64,000 bases of DNA, from contig QXWX01000035.1 of assembly GCA_009911175.1 (NCBI GenBank), positions 3,513 to 67,512 of the forward strand, given 5' to 3'. Under the pieces are notes generated by a model. That model was not told where the DNA came from. It searched no databases and saw nothing but the letters and a program-made list of their open reading frames with translations. The DNA comes from Lachnospiraceae bacterium. Its GTDB lineage: Bacteria; Bacillota_A; Clostridia; Lachnospirales; Lachnospiraceae. Of the stretch, positions 33,794 to 44,556 are shown in pieces (positions within the stretch are counted from its first letter, which is position 1; each line of letters opens with the position of its first letter). Both the position numbers and the translations under genes were made by a program.

Positions 33794-34636
33794 ATGAAAA
33801 AAGAAATGATACAGGATAGCAAGATAGTAGAGCAGATTGTTGATGATATGGATTTGTTTGACGACGACCTGATGTCCATGGTTTTTGACCGTAATATCCC
33901 AGCCACGGAGCTTCTGTTAAGGATTATCCTGAAACAGGGAGATATCACTGTAATAAGTGTTGTCTCTCAGTGTGGATTTCAGAATCCTATTGTAGGCGGC
34001 CGTGATATCCGTTTGGATATTTTAGCCAAAGACAGCACAGGAAGATATTACAATATCGAAGTTCAGAAGAAGCCGGAGGGGGCGCATGTGCGCCGCGCCA
34101 GATTTAACAGCAGTATGATGGATGTCCGGATGCTGAAAGCAGGGCAGGAGTTTTCAGAACTAAGGGATTCATATATGGTCTTTATCACACAGACGGATAT
34201 ATTTGGCCATGGGCTGCCTGTTTATACGGTAAACCGGCACTTTGAGGAAATTGAGGATTCATTTAATGATGGTTCCCATATCGTATACGTAAATGGCAGC
34301 TATAAGGGAGAAGATGCAATCGGCAAACTGATGCATGACTTTGGATGTAAAGAATCTAAAGATATTTATTATCCTGAATTGGCGGAAGGTGTGAAGCATT
34401 TTAAAGAAGAAGGAGGTAGAAAAATCATGTGCGAAGCTGTTGAAAAATATGCGCAAAGCTATGCAGAAAAGTATGCGCAAAGCTACGCAGAAAAGTATGC
34501 AGAAACAAAAAGAATAGATGCTTTGTATGAGGTGGTGAAGAACTTGATGGAGACTATGAAGTTAAATGCAGAGCAGGCTATGTCGGCTATAAAGATATCT
34601 GAAAATGATAAGGAAGTCTTACTGAAAAGATTGTAA
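33794..34636 (+). CDS. Rpn family recombination-promoting nuclease (PD-(D/E)XK)
   Basis: The product is 280 aa; ATG 33794 follows AAAGGCGGTGAACAA. The PD-(D/E)XK nuclease core is visible as GGRDIRLDILAKDSTG followed by YYNIEVQKKPEG, where the D...E-x-Q/K pattern is the catalytic signature of Rpn/YhgA-like proteins. The C-terminal part has an eight-residue repeat KYAQSYAE, ending in a helical tail. These proteins are linked to recombination and, in some cases, to phage defence. It lies just beyond the recombinases, so it could be host or element DNA. Confidence 0.85.
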   Translation: MKKEMIQDSKIVEQIVDDMDLFDDDLMSMVFDRNIPATELLLRIILKQGDITVISVVSQCGFQNPIVGGRDIRLDILAKDSTGRYYNIEVQKKPEGAHVRRARFNSSMMDVRMLKAGQEFSELRDSYMVFITQTDIFGHGLPVYTVNRHFEEIEDSFNDGSHIVYVNGSYKGEDAIGKLMHDFGCKESKDIYYPELAEGVKHFKEEGGRKIMCEAVEKYAQSYAEKYAQSYAEKYAETKRIDALYEVVKNLMETMKLNAEQAMSAIKISENDKEVLLKRL

Positions 34637-34685
34637 AAGACATCATCGTAAGATAAAAAGGAATTTTAGAAAAATGGATGTTGGA

Positions 34686-34725
34686 ATCCGCAGAATAGGT
34701 ATAAAGTCTATTCTGCGGATTTTTT
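34686..34725 (+). terminator. Intrinsic terminator of the Rpn gene
   Basis: ATCCGCAGAATAG (34686-34698) pairs perfectly with CTATTCTGCGGAT (34708-34720), followed by TTTTT. Confidence 0.9.
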
Positions 34726-34760
34726 GCATATTTGTCGGAAAAAGTTTTTTATTTTCCCTC

Positions 34761-34789
34761 TTGTATTTGTAGTTGTCTTTTGGTACAAT
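34761..34789 (+). promoter_or_regulatory. Promoter of uvrB-uvrA
   Basis: TTGTAT (34761-34766), 17-nt spacer, TACAAT (34784-34789). The LexA-type box begins 7 nt downstream of the -10 hexamer. Confidence 0.65.
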
Positions 34790-34795
34790 TGGAAA

Positions 34796-34809
34796 AGAAC
34801 AAATGTTCT
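34796..34809 (+). promoter_or_regulatory. LexA (SOS) box of uvrB-uvrA
   Basis: AGAACAAATGTTCT matches the Gram-positive LexA/DinR operator core GAAC-N4-GTTC exactly and is a near-perfect palindrome. Its position at the expected transcription start supports repression of excision-repair genes by LexA. Confidence 0.8.
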
Positions 34810-35037
34810 AAAGAAAAATGAATATACAGGCTTTCCATACAGGCTTCTCTGTGCTATTCTTTGCTATGGAATATTGGACAGGATTTGGCAGTACCGCCTG
34901 GTCAGGAAAATCAGTTTTAGTGACTTTATTCGTGTAATTGCTGTATTGGCCGGAAAAAGAATACCCTAAGACAGGAATTTTACAGAAAATCAAGGAGATT
35001 TTCAGGCCAATAGTGAACATAGTAAGGAGGTTCGGTC

Positions 35038-37038
35038 ATGAAAAATGAACAGAATATATTCAAATTACATGCTCCATACCAACCCACAGGAGACCAGCCG
35101 CAGGCAATTGCCGAACTGGTCAAAGGCTTCAAGGAGGGCAATCAATTCCAGACTTTACTAGGGGTTACGGGGTCTGGCAAGACATTTACGATGGCGAATG
35201 TGATTGCCCAGCTGAATAAACCAACGCTTGTGATAGCTCATAACAAGACGCTTGCCGCACAATTATACGGAGAATTCAAGGAGGTATTCCCGGAAAACGC
35301 AGTGGAGTATTTTGTGTCCTACTACGACTACTACCAGCCCGAAGCCTATGTCCCTTCTTCGGACACCTACATCGCCAAGGATTCCGCCATCAACGATGAG
35401 ATCGACAAGCTCCGTCTCTCCGCCACCATGGCCCTTGCCGAGCGGCGTGATGTGGTCATTGTGGCCAGCGTGTCCTGTATCTACGGCCTGGGAAGCCCGG
35501 TAGACTACCAGAACATGGTGATCTCCCTGCGCCCCGGCATGACAAAGGAGCGGGACGAGCTGATGGCGAAGCTGATCGAGATCCAGTACGACCGCAATGA
35601 CATGGATTTCCACCGCGGGACCTTCCGGGTTCGGGGGGACGTGCTGGAGGTGATTCCTGCTTACGAATCCGACACGGCTGTCCGGGTAGAGTTCTTCGGG
35701 GACGAGATCGACCGGATCACGGAGATCGACATCCTGACCGGGGAGATCCGGGATGAATTAAAGCACGTAGCCATCTTCCCAGCATCCCACTATGTAGTAG
35801 ATAAGGACAATATTAAGCGCGCCGTGCAGGATATAGAAAAAGAACTGGAAGAGCGGGTCAGGGAATTTAAGCGTCAGGACAAGCTTCTGGAGGCGCAGCG
35901 GATCGCGGAGCGGACCAACTTCGATATCGAGATGCTCAAGGAGACCGGGTTTTGCTCCGGAATCGAGAACTATTCCCGGCATCTGGCAGGGTTGGCCCCG
36001 GGACAGGCGCCCTACACGTTGATCGACTATTTTCCTGATGATTTTATCATCATGATCGACGAGTCCCACAAGACGGTGCCACAGATCGGCGGGATGTACA
36101 ATGGGGACCAGTCCAGAAAATCGACGTTGGTAGACTATGGATTCCGCCTGCCCTCGGCAAAGGATAACCGCCCCTTGAACTTTGAAGAATTTGAAAGTAA
36201 AATAAACCAGATGCTTTTCGTTTCCGCCACTCCGGGCGTCTATGAAGAAGAGCATGAGCTTCTCCGCGCCGAGCAGGTCTTAAGGCCCACAGGGCTTTTA
36301 GATCCGGAGGTGGAGGTGCGTCCGGTGGAGGGCCAGATCGACGACCTGATCAGCGAAGTGAACAAAGAAGTGGCAAAGAAAAACAAAGTGCTGGTGACCA
36401 CGCTGACCAAGCGGATGGCCGAGGACCTGACGGATTATATGCGGGAGGTGGGCATCCGGGTCAAGTATCTGCATTCCGATGTGGATACCCTGGAGCGGAC
36501 GGAGATCATCCGGGATATGCGTCTGGACGTCTTTGACGTACTGGTGGGGATCAACTTGCTCCGTGAAGGGCTGGACATTCCGGAGATCACGCTTGTGGCC
36601 ATTCTGGACGCAGACAAGGAAGGCTTCCTGCGTTCTGAAACCTCCCTGATTCAGACTATCGGCCGTGCGGCCCGCAATTCCGAAGGACATGTGATTATGT
36701 ATGCGGATAAGATGACCGACTCTATGCAGATGGCCATTGACGAGACCATGCGCCGCCGGGAGATCCAGATGGCATACAACCAGGAACATGGGATCACGCC
36801 GCAGACGATTCAGAAAGCGGTACGCGACCTGATCAGCATTTCTCAGAAGGTAGATACAGGGGAAATGCTGATGGAGAAGGACGTGGAGTCCATGAGCCGG
36901 GAAGAACTGGAGAAGATGGTGGGAAAGGTGACGAAGCAGATGAAGAAAGCGGCGGCGGAACTGAACTTCGAGGCGGCGGCCGAGCTGCGTGACCAGCTGA
37001 TCGAACTGAAAAAGGCACTGAATGATATGGAATCATGA
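35038..37038 (+). CDS. uvrB: UvrABC system protein B
   Basis: The product is 666 aa, normal length; ATG 35038 follows AGTAAGGAGG. UvrB is the damage-verifying helicase of nucleotide excision repair, loaded by UvrA and cut-directing with UvrC. Walker A GVTGSGKT is near residue 40, the beta-hairpin region with [12 protein letters not shown] follows, DEB/DEAD-like motif MIDESH and motif [11 protein letters not shown] are present, and the C-terminal UVR motif ([20 protein letters not shown]) is intact. uvrA follows 183 nt later in the same direction. Confidence 0.97.
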   Translation: MKNEQNIFKLHAPYQPTGDQPQAIAELVKGFKEGNQFQTLLGVTGSGKTFTMANVIAQLNKPTLVIAHNKTLAAQLYGEFKEVFPENAVEYFVSYYDYYQPEAYVPSSDTYIAKDSAINDEIDKLRLSATMALAERRDVVIVASVSCIYGLGSPVDYQNMVISLRPGMTKERDELMAKLIEIQYDRNDMDFHRGTFRVRGDVLEVIPAYESDTAVRVEFFGDEIDRITEIDILTGEIRDELKHVAIFPASHYVVDKDNIKRAVQDIEKELEERVREFKRQDKLLEAQRIAERTNFDIEMLKETGFCSGIENYSRHLAGLAPGQAPYTLIDYFPDDFIIMIDESHKTVPQIGGMYNGDQSRKSTLVDYGFRLPSAKDNRPLNFEEFESKINQMLFVSATPGVYEEEHELLRAEQVLRPTGLLDPEVEVRPVEGQIDDLISEVNKEVAKKNKVLVTTLTKRMAEDLTDYMREVGIRVKYLHSDVDTLERTEIIRDMRLDVFDVLVGINLLREGLDIPEITLVAILDADKEGFLRSETSLIQTIGRAARNSEGHVIMYADKMTDSMQMAIDETMRRREIQMAYNQEHGITPQTIQKAVRDLISISQKVDTGEMLMEKDVESMSREELEKMVGKVTKQMKKAAAELNFEAAAELRDQLIELKKALNDMES

Positions 37039-37221
37039 TGTCAGAACAGAGGTAGCCTCGGACAGAAACAGTGCAGGCAGCGGATCGATGGTCATTTGTG
37101 CGGCAGACGGCCAGCACGTGAAGCGTTCGAAAATTAGACAACAGGGGAAATCAGCCGATAAAGGCGGTGAAACCTCTTTGGCAGGCAGATCATTAATTTG
37201 AGAAAAGACAGGAGACACAAT

Positions 37222-40068
37222 ATGGGAGTAAAGATAGACGCCAGAAAATATATCAAAATACGCGGCGCAAATGAAAACAATCTGAAAAATATTGATGTGG
37301 ACATTCCACGGAACGAGCTGGTAGTTCTGACCGGGCTGAGCGGTTCGGGCAAATCCTCGCTTGCCTTTGATACCATTTATGCGGAGGGGCAGCGCAGATA
37401 TATGGAGTCTCTGTCTTCCTATGCCCGTCAGTTCCTGGGGCAGATGGAGAAGCCGGATGTGGAGAGCATCGAGGGTCTGTCCCCGGCCATCTCCATTGAC
37501 CAGAAGTCCACCAACCACAATCCCCGCTCTACTGTGGGGACTGTGACGGAGATCTACGATTATTTTCGCCTGCTCTATGCACGGGTGGGGATTCCACACT
37601 GCCCGAAGTGCGGAAAGGAGATCAAAAAGCAGTCCGTAGACGAGATGGCGGATCAGGTCATGGCAATGCCGGAGGGCGCCAGGATCCAGCTTCTGGCCCC
37701 GGTTGTACGGGGGCGGAAGGGGACGCACGCCAAGCTGCTGGATCGCGCCAAGCGGAGCGGATATGTCAGGGTGCGTGTGGACGGCAACCTGTATGAATTG
37801 TCCGAGGAGATTGCGCTGGATAAAAATATCAAGCATAATATTGAGATTATTGTGGACCGTCTGATCGTAAAGCCGGGGATTGAGAAGCGTCTGGCGGATT
37901 CCATTGAAAGCGTGCTGAACCTGGCGGAGGGACTTCTGATCGTGGATGTGATCGGAGGGGAACCCATGAATTTCAGCCAGAGCTTTTCCTGCCCGGACTG
38001 CGGGATCAGTATTGAAGAGATCGAACCACGGAGTTTTTCGTTCAACAACCCCTTCGGGGCCTGTCCGTCCTGCTTTGGACTAGGCTATAAGATGGAATTT
38101 TCAGAGGAACTGATGATTCCCAATCCTTCTCTGAGCATCAATGAGGGCGCTATTGCGGTGCTGGGATGGCAGTCCTGTTCGGATAAGAGCAGCTTTACCA
38201 ATGCGATCCTGACGGCCCTATGCGAGGAATACGGATTTGGTCTGGATACGCCTTTCGAGGAATATCCGAAGAAGATCCATGATATTCTGGTCTATGGAAC
38301 AAATGGGAAATCGGTCAAAGTCCACTATAAGGGACAGCGGGGCGAAGGCGTGTACGATGTGGTCTTTGAGGGGCTGATCCGAAGTGTGGAACGGCGTTAC
38401 CGCGAGACCCATTCAGAGTCCTCCAAGGCAGAATACGAGACCTTCATGAATATCACTCCCTGCTCCGAGTGTAAAGGACAGAGATTGAAGCAGACCTCCC
38501 TTGCGGTGACGGTGGGAGAAAAAAATATTGCGGAGGTTACCGCGTTTTCCATCGACAGGCTTCAGGAATTCCTGCAGAATCTGGAGCTGACAAAGACCCA
38601 GCAGATGATCGGGAATCAGATCTTAAAGGAGATTCGGGCAAGGATCCAGTTTTTGATGGATGTAGGGCTTGATTACCTGACCCTGTCCCGGGCCACTGGC
38701 TCTCTCTCCGGGGGGGAAGCGCAGCGGATCCGCCTGGCAACCCAGATCGGCTCCGGCCTGGTAGGAGTAGCCTATATCCTGGACGAGCCCAGCATCGGTC
38801 TGCACCAGCGGGATAATGATAAGCTGTTGGCCACCTTGAAGCGACTCCGTGACCTGGGAAATTCCCTGATCGTGGTGGAGCATGACGAGGATACCATGCT
38901 GGCTGCGGACTGCGTGGTAGACATCGGACCCGGCGCAGGCGAGCATGGCGGCAGGGTGATCGCTGTCGGTACTGCACAGGAGATCATGGCCTGCGAAGCT
39001 TCTGTTACAGGAGATTATCTTAGCGGCAGAAAGCAGATTCCGGTGCCTGAGACAAGGAAGCCGTTTTCAGGTTTTCTGAAGGTTGTGGGGGCACAGGAAA
39101 ATAACCTGAAAAATATCACGGTCAATTTCCCTCTGGGAGTGATGACATGCGTGACCGGCGTATCCGGCTCCGGCAAAAGCTCTCTGGTAAATGAGATCTT
39201 ATATAAAAAGCTGGCCAAGGAGTTAAACCGGGCCAGGACAATCCCGGGAAAGCACCGGCGCATTGAGGGACTGGATCAAGTAGACAAGGTTATCAGCATC
39301 GACCAGTCACCCATTGGAAGGACGCCCCGGTCCAATCCGGCCACCTACACAGGGGTTTTTGACCTGATCCGGGATTTGTTCGCGGCCACCCCGGATGCCA
39401 AGGCGAGGGGGTATAAAAAGGGCAGGTTCAGCTTTAATGTAAAAGGTGGACGTTGTGAAGCCTGCTCCGGAGACGGGATCATCAAGATTGAGATGCATTT
39501 CCTGCCGGACGTATATGTGCCCTGCGAGGTATGCGGCGGTAAGCGGTATAACCGGGAGACGCTGGAGGTCAAGTATAAGGGCAAGAGTATCTACGACGTC
39601 CTGGATATGACAGTGGAGGAAGCGGTCACATTTTTTGAAAATGTCCCCAGCATCAGCCGAAAGATGCAGACCCTTTATGATGTGGGACTTTCCTATATTA
39701 AGCTGGGACAACCCTCCACGGAGCTCTCCGGCGGCGAGGCGCAGCGGATCAAGCTGGCTGCGGAGCTGAGCAAGCGCAGCACAGGGAAGACCGTATACAT
39801 TCTGGATGAGCCGACCACTGGCCTGCATTTTGCAGATGTACACAAGCTGACGGAAATCTTGCGCAGACTGGCGGATGACGGCAATACGGTGATCGTCATT
39901 GAACATAACCTGGATGTGATCAAGACTGCGGACTATATCATCGATATCGGACCGGAAGGCGGAGATAAAGGCGGCACCGTTGTGGCGGAAGGAACGCCGG
40001 AGGAAGTGGCTAAAAATAAAAAATCTTATACCGGGAAGTATATTGCCTCGATGCTTAACAAAAAATAA
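37222..40068 (+). CDS. uvrA: UvrABC system protein A
   Basis: The product is 948 aa. ATG 37222 follows AGACAGGAGACACAAT; the TTG at 37198 is not needed. UvrA is the damage-sensing ATPase dimer of nucleotide excision repair. Two ABC ATPase modules are seen: Walker A LSGSGKSS near residue 35 and VSGSGKSS near 645, each paired with a signature LSGGEAQRI. Zinc-binding cysteine sets ([30 protein letters not shown]) are present. Length and motifs are complete. Encoded just after uvrB, probably under the same SOS promoter. Confidence 0.97.
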   Translation: MGVKIDARKYIKIRGANENNLKNIDVDIPRNELVVLTGLSGSGKSSLAFDTIYAEGQRRYMESLSSYARQFLGQMEKPDVESIEGLSPAISIDQKSTNHNPRSTVGTVTEIYDYFRLLYARVGIPHCPKCGKEIKKQSVDEMADQVMAMPEGARIQLLAPVVRGRKGTHAKLLDRAKRSGYVRVRVDGNLYELSEEIALDKNIKHNIEIIVDRLIVKPGIEKRLADSIESVLNLAEGLLIVDVIGGEPMNFSQSFSCPDCGISIEEIEPRSFSFNNPFGACPSCFGLGYKMEFSEELMIPNPSLSINEGAIAVLGWQSCSDKSSFTNAILTALCEEYGFGLDTPFEEYPKKIHDILVYGTNGKSVKVHYKGQRGEGVYDVVFEGLIRSVERRYRETHSESSKAEYETFMNITPCSECKGQRLKQTSLAVTVGEKNIAEVTAFSIDRLQEFLQNLELTKTQQMIGNQILKEIRARIQFLMDVGLDYLTLSRATGSLSGGEAQRIRLATQIGSGLVGVAYILDEPSIGLHQRDNDKLLATLKRLRDLGNSLIVVEHDEDTMLAADCVVDIGPGAGEHGGRVIAVGTAQEIMACEASVTGDYLSGRKQIPVPETRKPFSGFLKVVGAQENNLKNITVNFPLGVMTCVTGVSGSGKSSLVNEILYKKLAKELNRARTIPGKHRRIEGLDQVDKVISIDQSPIGRTPRSNPATYTGVFDLIRDLFAATPDAKARGYKKGRFSFNVKGGRCEACSGDGIIKIEMHFLPDVYVPCEVCGGKRYNRETLEVKYKGKSIYDVLDMTVEEAVTFFENVPSISRKMQTLYDVGLSYIKLGQPSTELSGGEAQRIKLAAELSKRSTGKTVYILDEPTTGLHFADVHKLTEILRRLADDGNTVIVIEHNLDVIKTADYIIDIGPEGGDKGGTVVAEGTPEEVAKNKKSYTGKYIASMLNKK

Positions 40069-40392
40069 CAGAAGTATATTTTTACGGAAAGCTCAAATTT
40101 GAAGAAAATCGATCCAGTTTCATAATAAATGAATAAAAAATGGAAAATCTGAAAAAAGGGCTTTCCAATTTGGTAAAAATTGATTATACTAGTGAATGGT
40201 CATAACTGGTTGCAGGTTGCGCCTTGGCCAGACGTGTTTGACAACATCAGATAAACAGACTATAAAAAACGAAGGATGAGATGTATGAAACTGTGAACAA
40301 TTGTCATCGCCTTATGGGCGGATCATAGATTCACGGTTTCCGGTCAAGGAATCTCTTGGGAGAAGGATTTGTTTTAGAAGGGAGAGTTTTAT
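40069..40392. other. Intergenic region and leader upstream of the mreB-family gene
   Basis: About 320 bases. A promoter TTTCCA (40162-40167), 17-nt spacer, TATACT (40185-40190) is visible, giving a leader of roughly 200 nt before the ribosome site AGAAGGGAGAG. No known riboswitch was recognised, and no clear terminator for uvrA is seen. Confidence 0.55.
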
Positions 40393-41382
40393 ATGTCTGT
40401 TGATATCGGAATAGATCTGGGGACAGCCAGTGTGCTTGTGTATGTGAGGGGCAAGGGAGTGATATTGAAGGAACCTTCCGTCGTTGCATTTGACAGGGAT
40501 ACCAACGTGATTAAGGCTATCGGTGAGGAAGCGCGCCTGATGCTGGGCAGGACTCCGGGGAATATCATCGCTGTGCGTCCTCTGCGGCAGGGGGTCATCT
40601 CGGATTACACCGTGACGGAGAAGATGATCAAGTATTTTGTGCAGAAGGCGGTGGGACGGCGGATGTTCAAGAAGCCGCGGATTAGCATCTGTGTACCAAG
40701 CGGTGTGACGGAGGTGGAGAAGAAAGCTGTGGAGGAAGCGACCTTTGCGGCAGGGGCCAGAGAAGTGCATCTGATCGAAGAGCCGGTGGCAGCGGCGATT
40801 GGAGCAGGGATCGATATATCCAAGCCCTGTGGAAATATGATCGTAGATGTGGGCGGTGGCACTTCAGATATTGCCGTGATCTCCCTTGGCGGCGCGGTAG
40901 TGAACACATCCATCAAGCTGGCCGGAGATGATTTTGATGAAGCAATCGTGCGGTATATGCGGAAAAAGCATAATCTGCTGATCGGGGATATGACGGCGGA
41001 AGACATTAAGATTAAGATCGGTACAACCTATCCGCTGGTAGAGGAAGAACGCCTGGAGGTGCGGGGAAGGAATCTGGTGACAGGCCTTCCGAAGACCGTG
41101 ACTGTGACATCGACAGAGACCGAAGAAGCGCTGAGGGAGACTACCAGCCAGATCGTGGAGGCGGTGATCGCAGTATTAGAACAGACCCCGCCGGAGCTTT
41201 CCGCGGATATACTGGATCGGGGGATCGTTCTGACAGGGGGAGGCTCTATGCTCCGCGGGCTGGAAGAACTGATCGAAGAACGGACTGGGATTCATACTAT
41301 GACAGCGGAGGATCCGCTGAAGGTCGTAGCGATCGGGACCGGACAGTTTGTGGAATTCATGAGCGGGCGAAAGGATTTTTGA
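40393..41382 (+). CDS. mreB: MreB-family actin-like cell-shape protein
   Basis: The product is 329 aa; ATG 40393 follows AGAAGGGAGAGTTTTAT. It has the actin-like ATPase motifs of MreB: phosphate-1 IGIDLGTASV, phosphate-2 VDVGGGTSDI, and adenosine GGGSMLRGL. MreB-type filaments guide lateral wall synthesis at the inner membrane. No mreC or mreD follows, so this may be the Mbl-type paralogue rather than the mreBCD member; the sequence alone does not decide. A terminator lies downstream. Confidence 0.92.
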   Translation: MSVDIGIDLGTASVLVYVRGKGVILKEPSVVAFDRDTNVIKAIGEEARLMLGRTPGNIIAVRPLRQGVISDYTVTEKMIKYFVQKAVGRRMFKKPRISICVPSGVTEVEKKAVEEATFAAGAREVHLIEEPVAAAIGAGIDISKPCGNMIVDVGGGTSDIAVISLGGAVVNTSIKLAGDDFDEAIVRYMRKKHNLLIGDMTAEDIKIKIGTTYPLVEEERLEVRGRNLVTGLPKTVTVTSTETEEALRETTSQIVEAVIAVLEQTPPELSADILDRGIVLTGGGSMLRGLEELIEERTGIHTMTAEDPLKVVAIGTGQFVEFMSGRKDF

Positions 41383-41416
41383 TCGGCCTGTGACCGTGCG
41401 ATCCTTAAAGGAAATA

Positions 41417-41445
41417 GACAGGCTTCACCGGATGCCTGTCTTTTT
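41417..41445 (+). terminator. Terminator after the mreB-family gene
   Basis: GACAGGC (41417-41423) pairs with GCCTGTC (41434-41440), followed by TTTTT. Confidence 0.85.
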
Positions 41446-41534
41446 GGAGTGAAAGGTAAGGAGTTGTGATTCTGCGTCATCGGTAACAGTTGTTTTCACA
41501 GTTCCTGATCAAAAGACGAAAGAGGTAGAGTATT

Positions 41535-43745
41535 TTGGAGACAGTAACAGGATATGTGGATCATGTCGTGTTTCGGAATGAGGAAAACGGATATACGGTA
41601 TTCAACCTGGAAAGTGACGATGGAGAGGTGACCTGTGTGGGCAGCTTTCACTATATTACGGAGGGTGAGCTTCTGGAGTTGGAAGGGGAATACGTGAACC
41701 ACAGCGTATACGGAACACAGCTTAAAGTACTCACCCATAAGGTCAAGGAGCCGGAAGATCTGGTGTCCATTGAGCGCTACCTGGGTTCCGGAGCGATAAA
41801 GGGGATCGGCGCGTCTCTTGCAGGACGCATTGTGCGCAGGTTTAAGGAGGATACGTTTCGGATTATGGAGGAGGAGCCGGAGCGTCTGGCCGAAATTAAG
41901 GGGATCAGCAAACGGAAGGCCCAGGAGATTGCGGTGCAGGTGGAAGAAAAAAGGGACATGCGGAAGGCCATGATCTTTCTGCAGAAGTACGGAATTTCTA
42001 CCGCGCTTGCAGTGAAAATTTATGAATATTACGGATCCAGACTCTATGAAGTGATGCAGGAGAATCCCTACCAGCTTGCGGACAACATTTCCGGGGTGGG
42101 GTTTAAGACAGCGGATGAGATCGCTTCCAGAATCGGGATTCATAAGGACTCCGATTTCCGGATCCGCAGCGGTCTGGTCTATGTACTGCAGCAGGCGGCT
42201 GTGGAAGGACACATTTATCTGCCCCAGGAGGTGCTTGCTTCACGGGCGGAACAGATTCTAAGCGTGCAGCTTCCGGAGATTGAGAAGTACATTATGGATC
42301 TCTGCATCGACCGGAAGACGGTCCGGAAGGAAGAAAACGGGCAGATCCGGATTTATCCGTCTCATTATTATTATCTGGAGCTGAATACGGCCCGTATGCT
42401 CTATGACCTGGACATTGACTGCGAGATGCCCGAGGAGATGATGGAACAGCGGCTGCGCAAGGTGGAAGAGCGTGAGCAGCTCCAGCTGGATCCCATGCAG
42501 CACCGCGCGGTGGTGGAATCCATCCGCCACGGGCTTCTGGTATTGACCGGAGGACCGGGGACCGGCAAGACAACCACTATCAATACCATGATACGGTTTT
42601 TTGAAAGCGAAGGTATGAGTATTTTGCTTGCCGCTCCCACGGGACGCGCCGCAAAGCGGATGACAGAAGCGACCGGATATGACTCTCAGACCATTCACCG
42701 CCTTCTGGAGGTGAATGGAAATCCGGAGGAAGAGGGGGGCGTCAGCGGATTTCAGCGCAATCGGGATAATCCCCTGGAAACAGACATCCTGATCATTGAT
42801 GAGATGTCCATGGTGGATATCTCTTTGATGCATGCGCTTCTGTCCGCGGTCGTGCCGGGTACCCGCCTGATCCTGGTAGGGGATGTGAACCAGCTTCCTT
42901 CCGTAGGACCGGGCAGTGTATTGAGGGATATCATTTTGTCCGGGCGTTTTCCGGTGGTCACATTGACCCGGATCTTCCGCCAGGCAGGAGAGAGTGATAT
43001 TGTAGTAAATGCACATAAGATCAATGCGGGGGAGACCGTGGTGCTGGACAATAAGAGCAGAGATTTCTTTTTTCTGAGAAGGCAGGAGGCCGATGTGATC
43101 ATCGGTGTGGTCATTATGCTGATCCAGAAAAAGCTTCCCAAATATGTGGGCGCCCCTCCGTCGGAGATCCAGGTGATGACGCCTACCAGAAAAGGGCTTC
43201 TCGGTGTGGAACGTCTGAATTCCATACTGCAGCGCTACCTGAATCCGCCGGACCCGGGAAAGGAAGAAAAGGAGATCAACGGCAGGATCTTCCGCAAGGG
43301 AGATAAGGTGATGCAGATTAAAAACAACTACCAGATCGCCTGGGAAGTGCGTACAAAATACGGAGTGGCCGTAGACCAGGGGATGGGCGTGTTCAATGGG
43401 GACATGGGATGCATTACGGAGGTCGACCTGTACGGCGGGACGCTGGAGGTCGAATATGATGAACACCGAAAGGTGACCTATCCCTTTGAATCCACGGACG
43501 AACTGGAACTGGCCTATGCCATAACGGTACATAAATCCCAGGGAAGCGAGTATCCGGCTGTCATTCTTCCTCTACTACCGGGACCACGGCTTTTGTACAA
43601 CCGCAACCTGCTCTATACAGCCGTGACCAGAGCGAAAAAATGTCTGACAATTGTGGGGAGTGAAAGCGTATTTCAGGAAATGATCAGAAACAAAAGCGAA
43701 CAAAACAGATATACCAGCCTGGCAGAGCGCATTCAGGAGTTTTAA
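41535..43745 (+). CDS. recD2: RecD2 helicase (host copy)
   Basis: The product is 736 aa from TTG 41535, preceded by AAGAGGTAGAG. N-terminal OB part (VTGYVDHVVFRNEENGYT), tandem helix-hairpin-helix motifs (SGAIKGIGASLAGRI, LAEIKGISKRKAQEI), Walker A GGPGTGKT at 339-346, Walker B LIIDEMSMVD, GDVNQLPSVGPGS and C-terminal VHKSQGSEYP are all canonical. RecD2 is a 5' to 3' helicase in replication-fork and mismatch-repair functions. It differs from the element-encoded helicase at 5190 in Walker B and in length of the middle region. comF follows with overlapping frames. Confidence 0.95.
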   Translation: METVTGYVDHVVFRNEENGYTVFNLESDDGEVTCVGSFHYITEGELLELEGEYVNHSVYGTQLKVLTHKVKEPEDLVSIERYLGSGAIKGIGASLAGRIVRRFKEDTFRIMEEEPERLAEIKGISKRKAQEIAVQVEEKRDMRKAMIFLQKYGISTALAVKIYEYYGSRLYEVMQENPYQLADNISGVGFKTADEIASRIGIHKDSDFRIRSGLVYVLQQAAVEGHIYLPQEVLASRAEQILSVQLPEIEKYIMDLCIDRKTVRKEENGQIRIYPSHYYYLELNTARMLYDLDIDCEMPEEMMEQRLRKVEEREQLQLDPMQHRAVVESIRHGLLVLTGGPGTGKTTTINTMIRFFESEGMSILLAAPTGRAAKRMTEATGYDSQTIHRLLEVNGNPEEEGGVSGFQRNRDNPLETDILIIDEMSMVDISLMHALLSAVVPGTRLILVGDVNQLPSVGPGSVLRDIILSGRFPVVTLTRIFRQAGESDIVVNAHKINAGETVVLDNKSRDFFFLRRQEADVIIGVVIMLIQKKLPKYVGAPPSEIQVMTPTRKGLLGVERLNSILQRYLNPPDPGKEEKEINGRIFRKGDKVMQIKNNYQIAWEVRTKYGVAVDQGMGVFNGDMGCITEVDLYGGTLEVEYDEHRKVTYPFESTDELELAYAITVHKSQGSEYPAVILPLLPGPRLLYNRNLLYTAVTRAKKCLTIVGSESVFQEMIRNKSEQNRYTSLAERIQEF

Positions 43746-43750
43746 GGCTC

Positions 43751-44440
43751 CTGGAGCTTCTGTATCCTCCGGTCTGTCCGTTCTGCGGTGAGGTGCAGAA
43801 GCACGGGACCGGAATCTGTGACGCGTGCAGGGAAAAACTTCCTATTATAAAAGAACCCAGATGCATGATATGCGGGAAGCCGGTCAAAACGGAGGAGCAG
43901 GAATACTGCCGTGACTGTGGGAAGCGAGCCTATGCCTTTGACCAGGGCCGGAGCCTGTGGCTGCATGTCCCGCCAGTGACGCGGGCGATCTATCAGTTGA
44001 AGTTTCACAATAAACGGTATTATGCGGATATATTTGCTGAAGAAATGGCACACTGGTATGGGGACTGGATTCGTGCCCGTGGGATAGAGGAGATCATCCC
44101 TGTGCCGCTCCATAAGTCCCGTCTGCGAGCCAGGGGCTTTAATCAGGCTGCGTTGCTGGCGGAACGACTGTCAGAAGAACTGCAGATTCCGATGGGGAGA
44201 CATGCGGTATACCGGATCCGCAGGACCAGACCGCAGAAACTGCTGGATGACCGGGAGAGGGAGAAAAATTTAAAACAGGCCTTCGGCGTATCTAAACAGT
44301 GGAAGGCACCGCGCAATGTGCTACTTGTAGATGATATTTACACGACGGGCAGTACGATCCACCGTATTTCAAAAGTATTGAAAAAGGCAGGGGTGCAAAA
44401 AGTTTATTTTTTGACCATTAGCATTGGACAAGGGCTCTGA
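43751..44440 (+). CDS. comF: ComF family phosphoribosyltransferase-like protein (non-canonical start)
   Basis: From GTG 43793 the protein would lack the first half of its zinc finger. The frame upstream continues with LELLYPPVCPFCGEV, the expected ComF N-terminus, yet no ATG, GTG or TTG occurs in that frame back to the stop at 43661. CTG 43751, 11 nt after AGGAG, gives 229 aa, the usual family length. The CxxC pairs (CPFC, CDAC, CMIC, CRDC) and the PRPP loop LLVDDIYTTGSTI are intact. ComF helps DNA uptake in competence. The start codon is inferred and unusual. Confidence 0.82.
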   Translation: MELLYPPVCPFCGEVQKHGTGICDACREKLPIIKEPRCMICGKPVKTEEQEYCRDCGKRAYAFDQGRSLWLHVPPVTRAIYQLKFHNKRYYADIFAEEMAHWYGDWIRARGIEEIIPVPLHKSRLRARGFNQAALLAERLSEELQIPMGRHAVYRIRRTRPQKLLDDREREKNLKQAFGVSKQWKAPRNVLLVDDIYTTGSTIHRISKVLKKAGVQKVYFLTISIGQGL

Positions 44441-44556
44441 GTATATGCTATACTATAAAGTAATGGTTATAAGTATCTGTTTCGGGCTTTTCAGATACTT
44501 TCGGCAGTATTCATCTGCCGTGAATATAAAATTTAATACAATTCTGGAGGAAGCAT

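Larger units (their letters stand above)
34637..35037. other. Intergenic region upstream of uvrB
   Basis: About 400 bases without a supported gene. It contains the terminator of the Rpn gene (34686-34725), then a promoter (34761-34789) with a LexA-type box (34796-34809), then about 230 nt of leader ending in AGTAAGGAGG before uvrB. A frame at 34724-34969 starts with TTG inside the terminator T run and has no ribosome site, so I do not call it. Confidence 0.6.

Noticed and set aside
34724..34969. 81-codon frame upstream of uvrB
   Set aside because: It starts with TTG in a terminator T run, has no ribosome site and runs through the uvrB promoter and LexA box.
42258..43532. A 424-codon open frame on the minus strand
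   Set aside because: It is fully antisense to recD2, has no ribosome site and reflects codon-structure shadowing.
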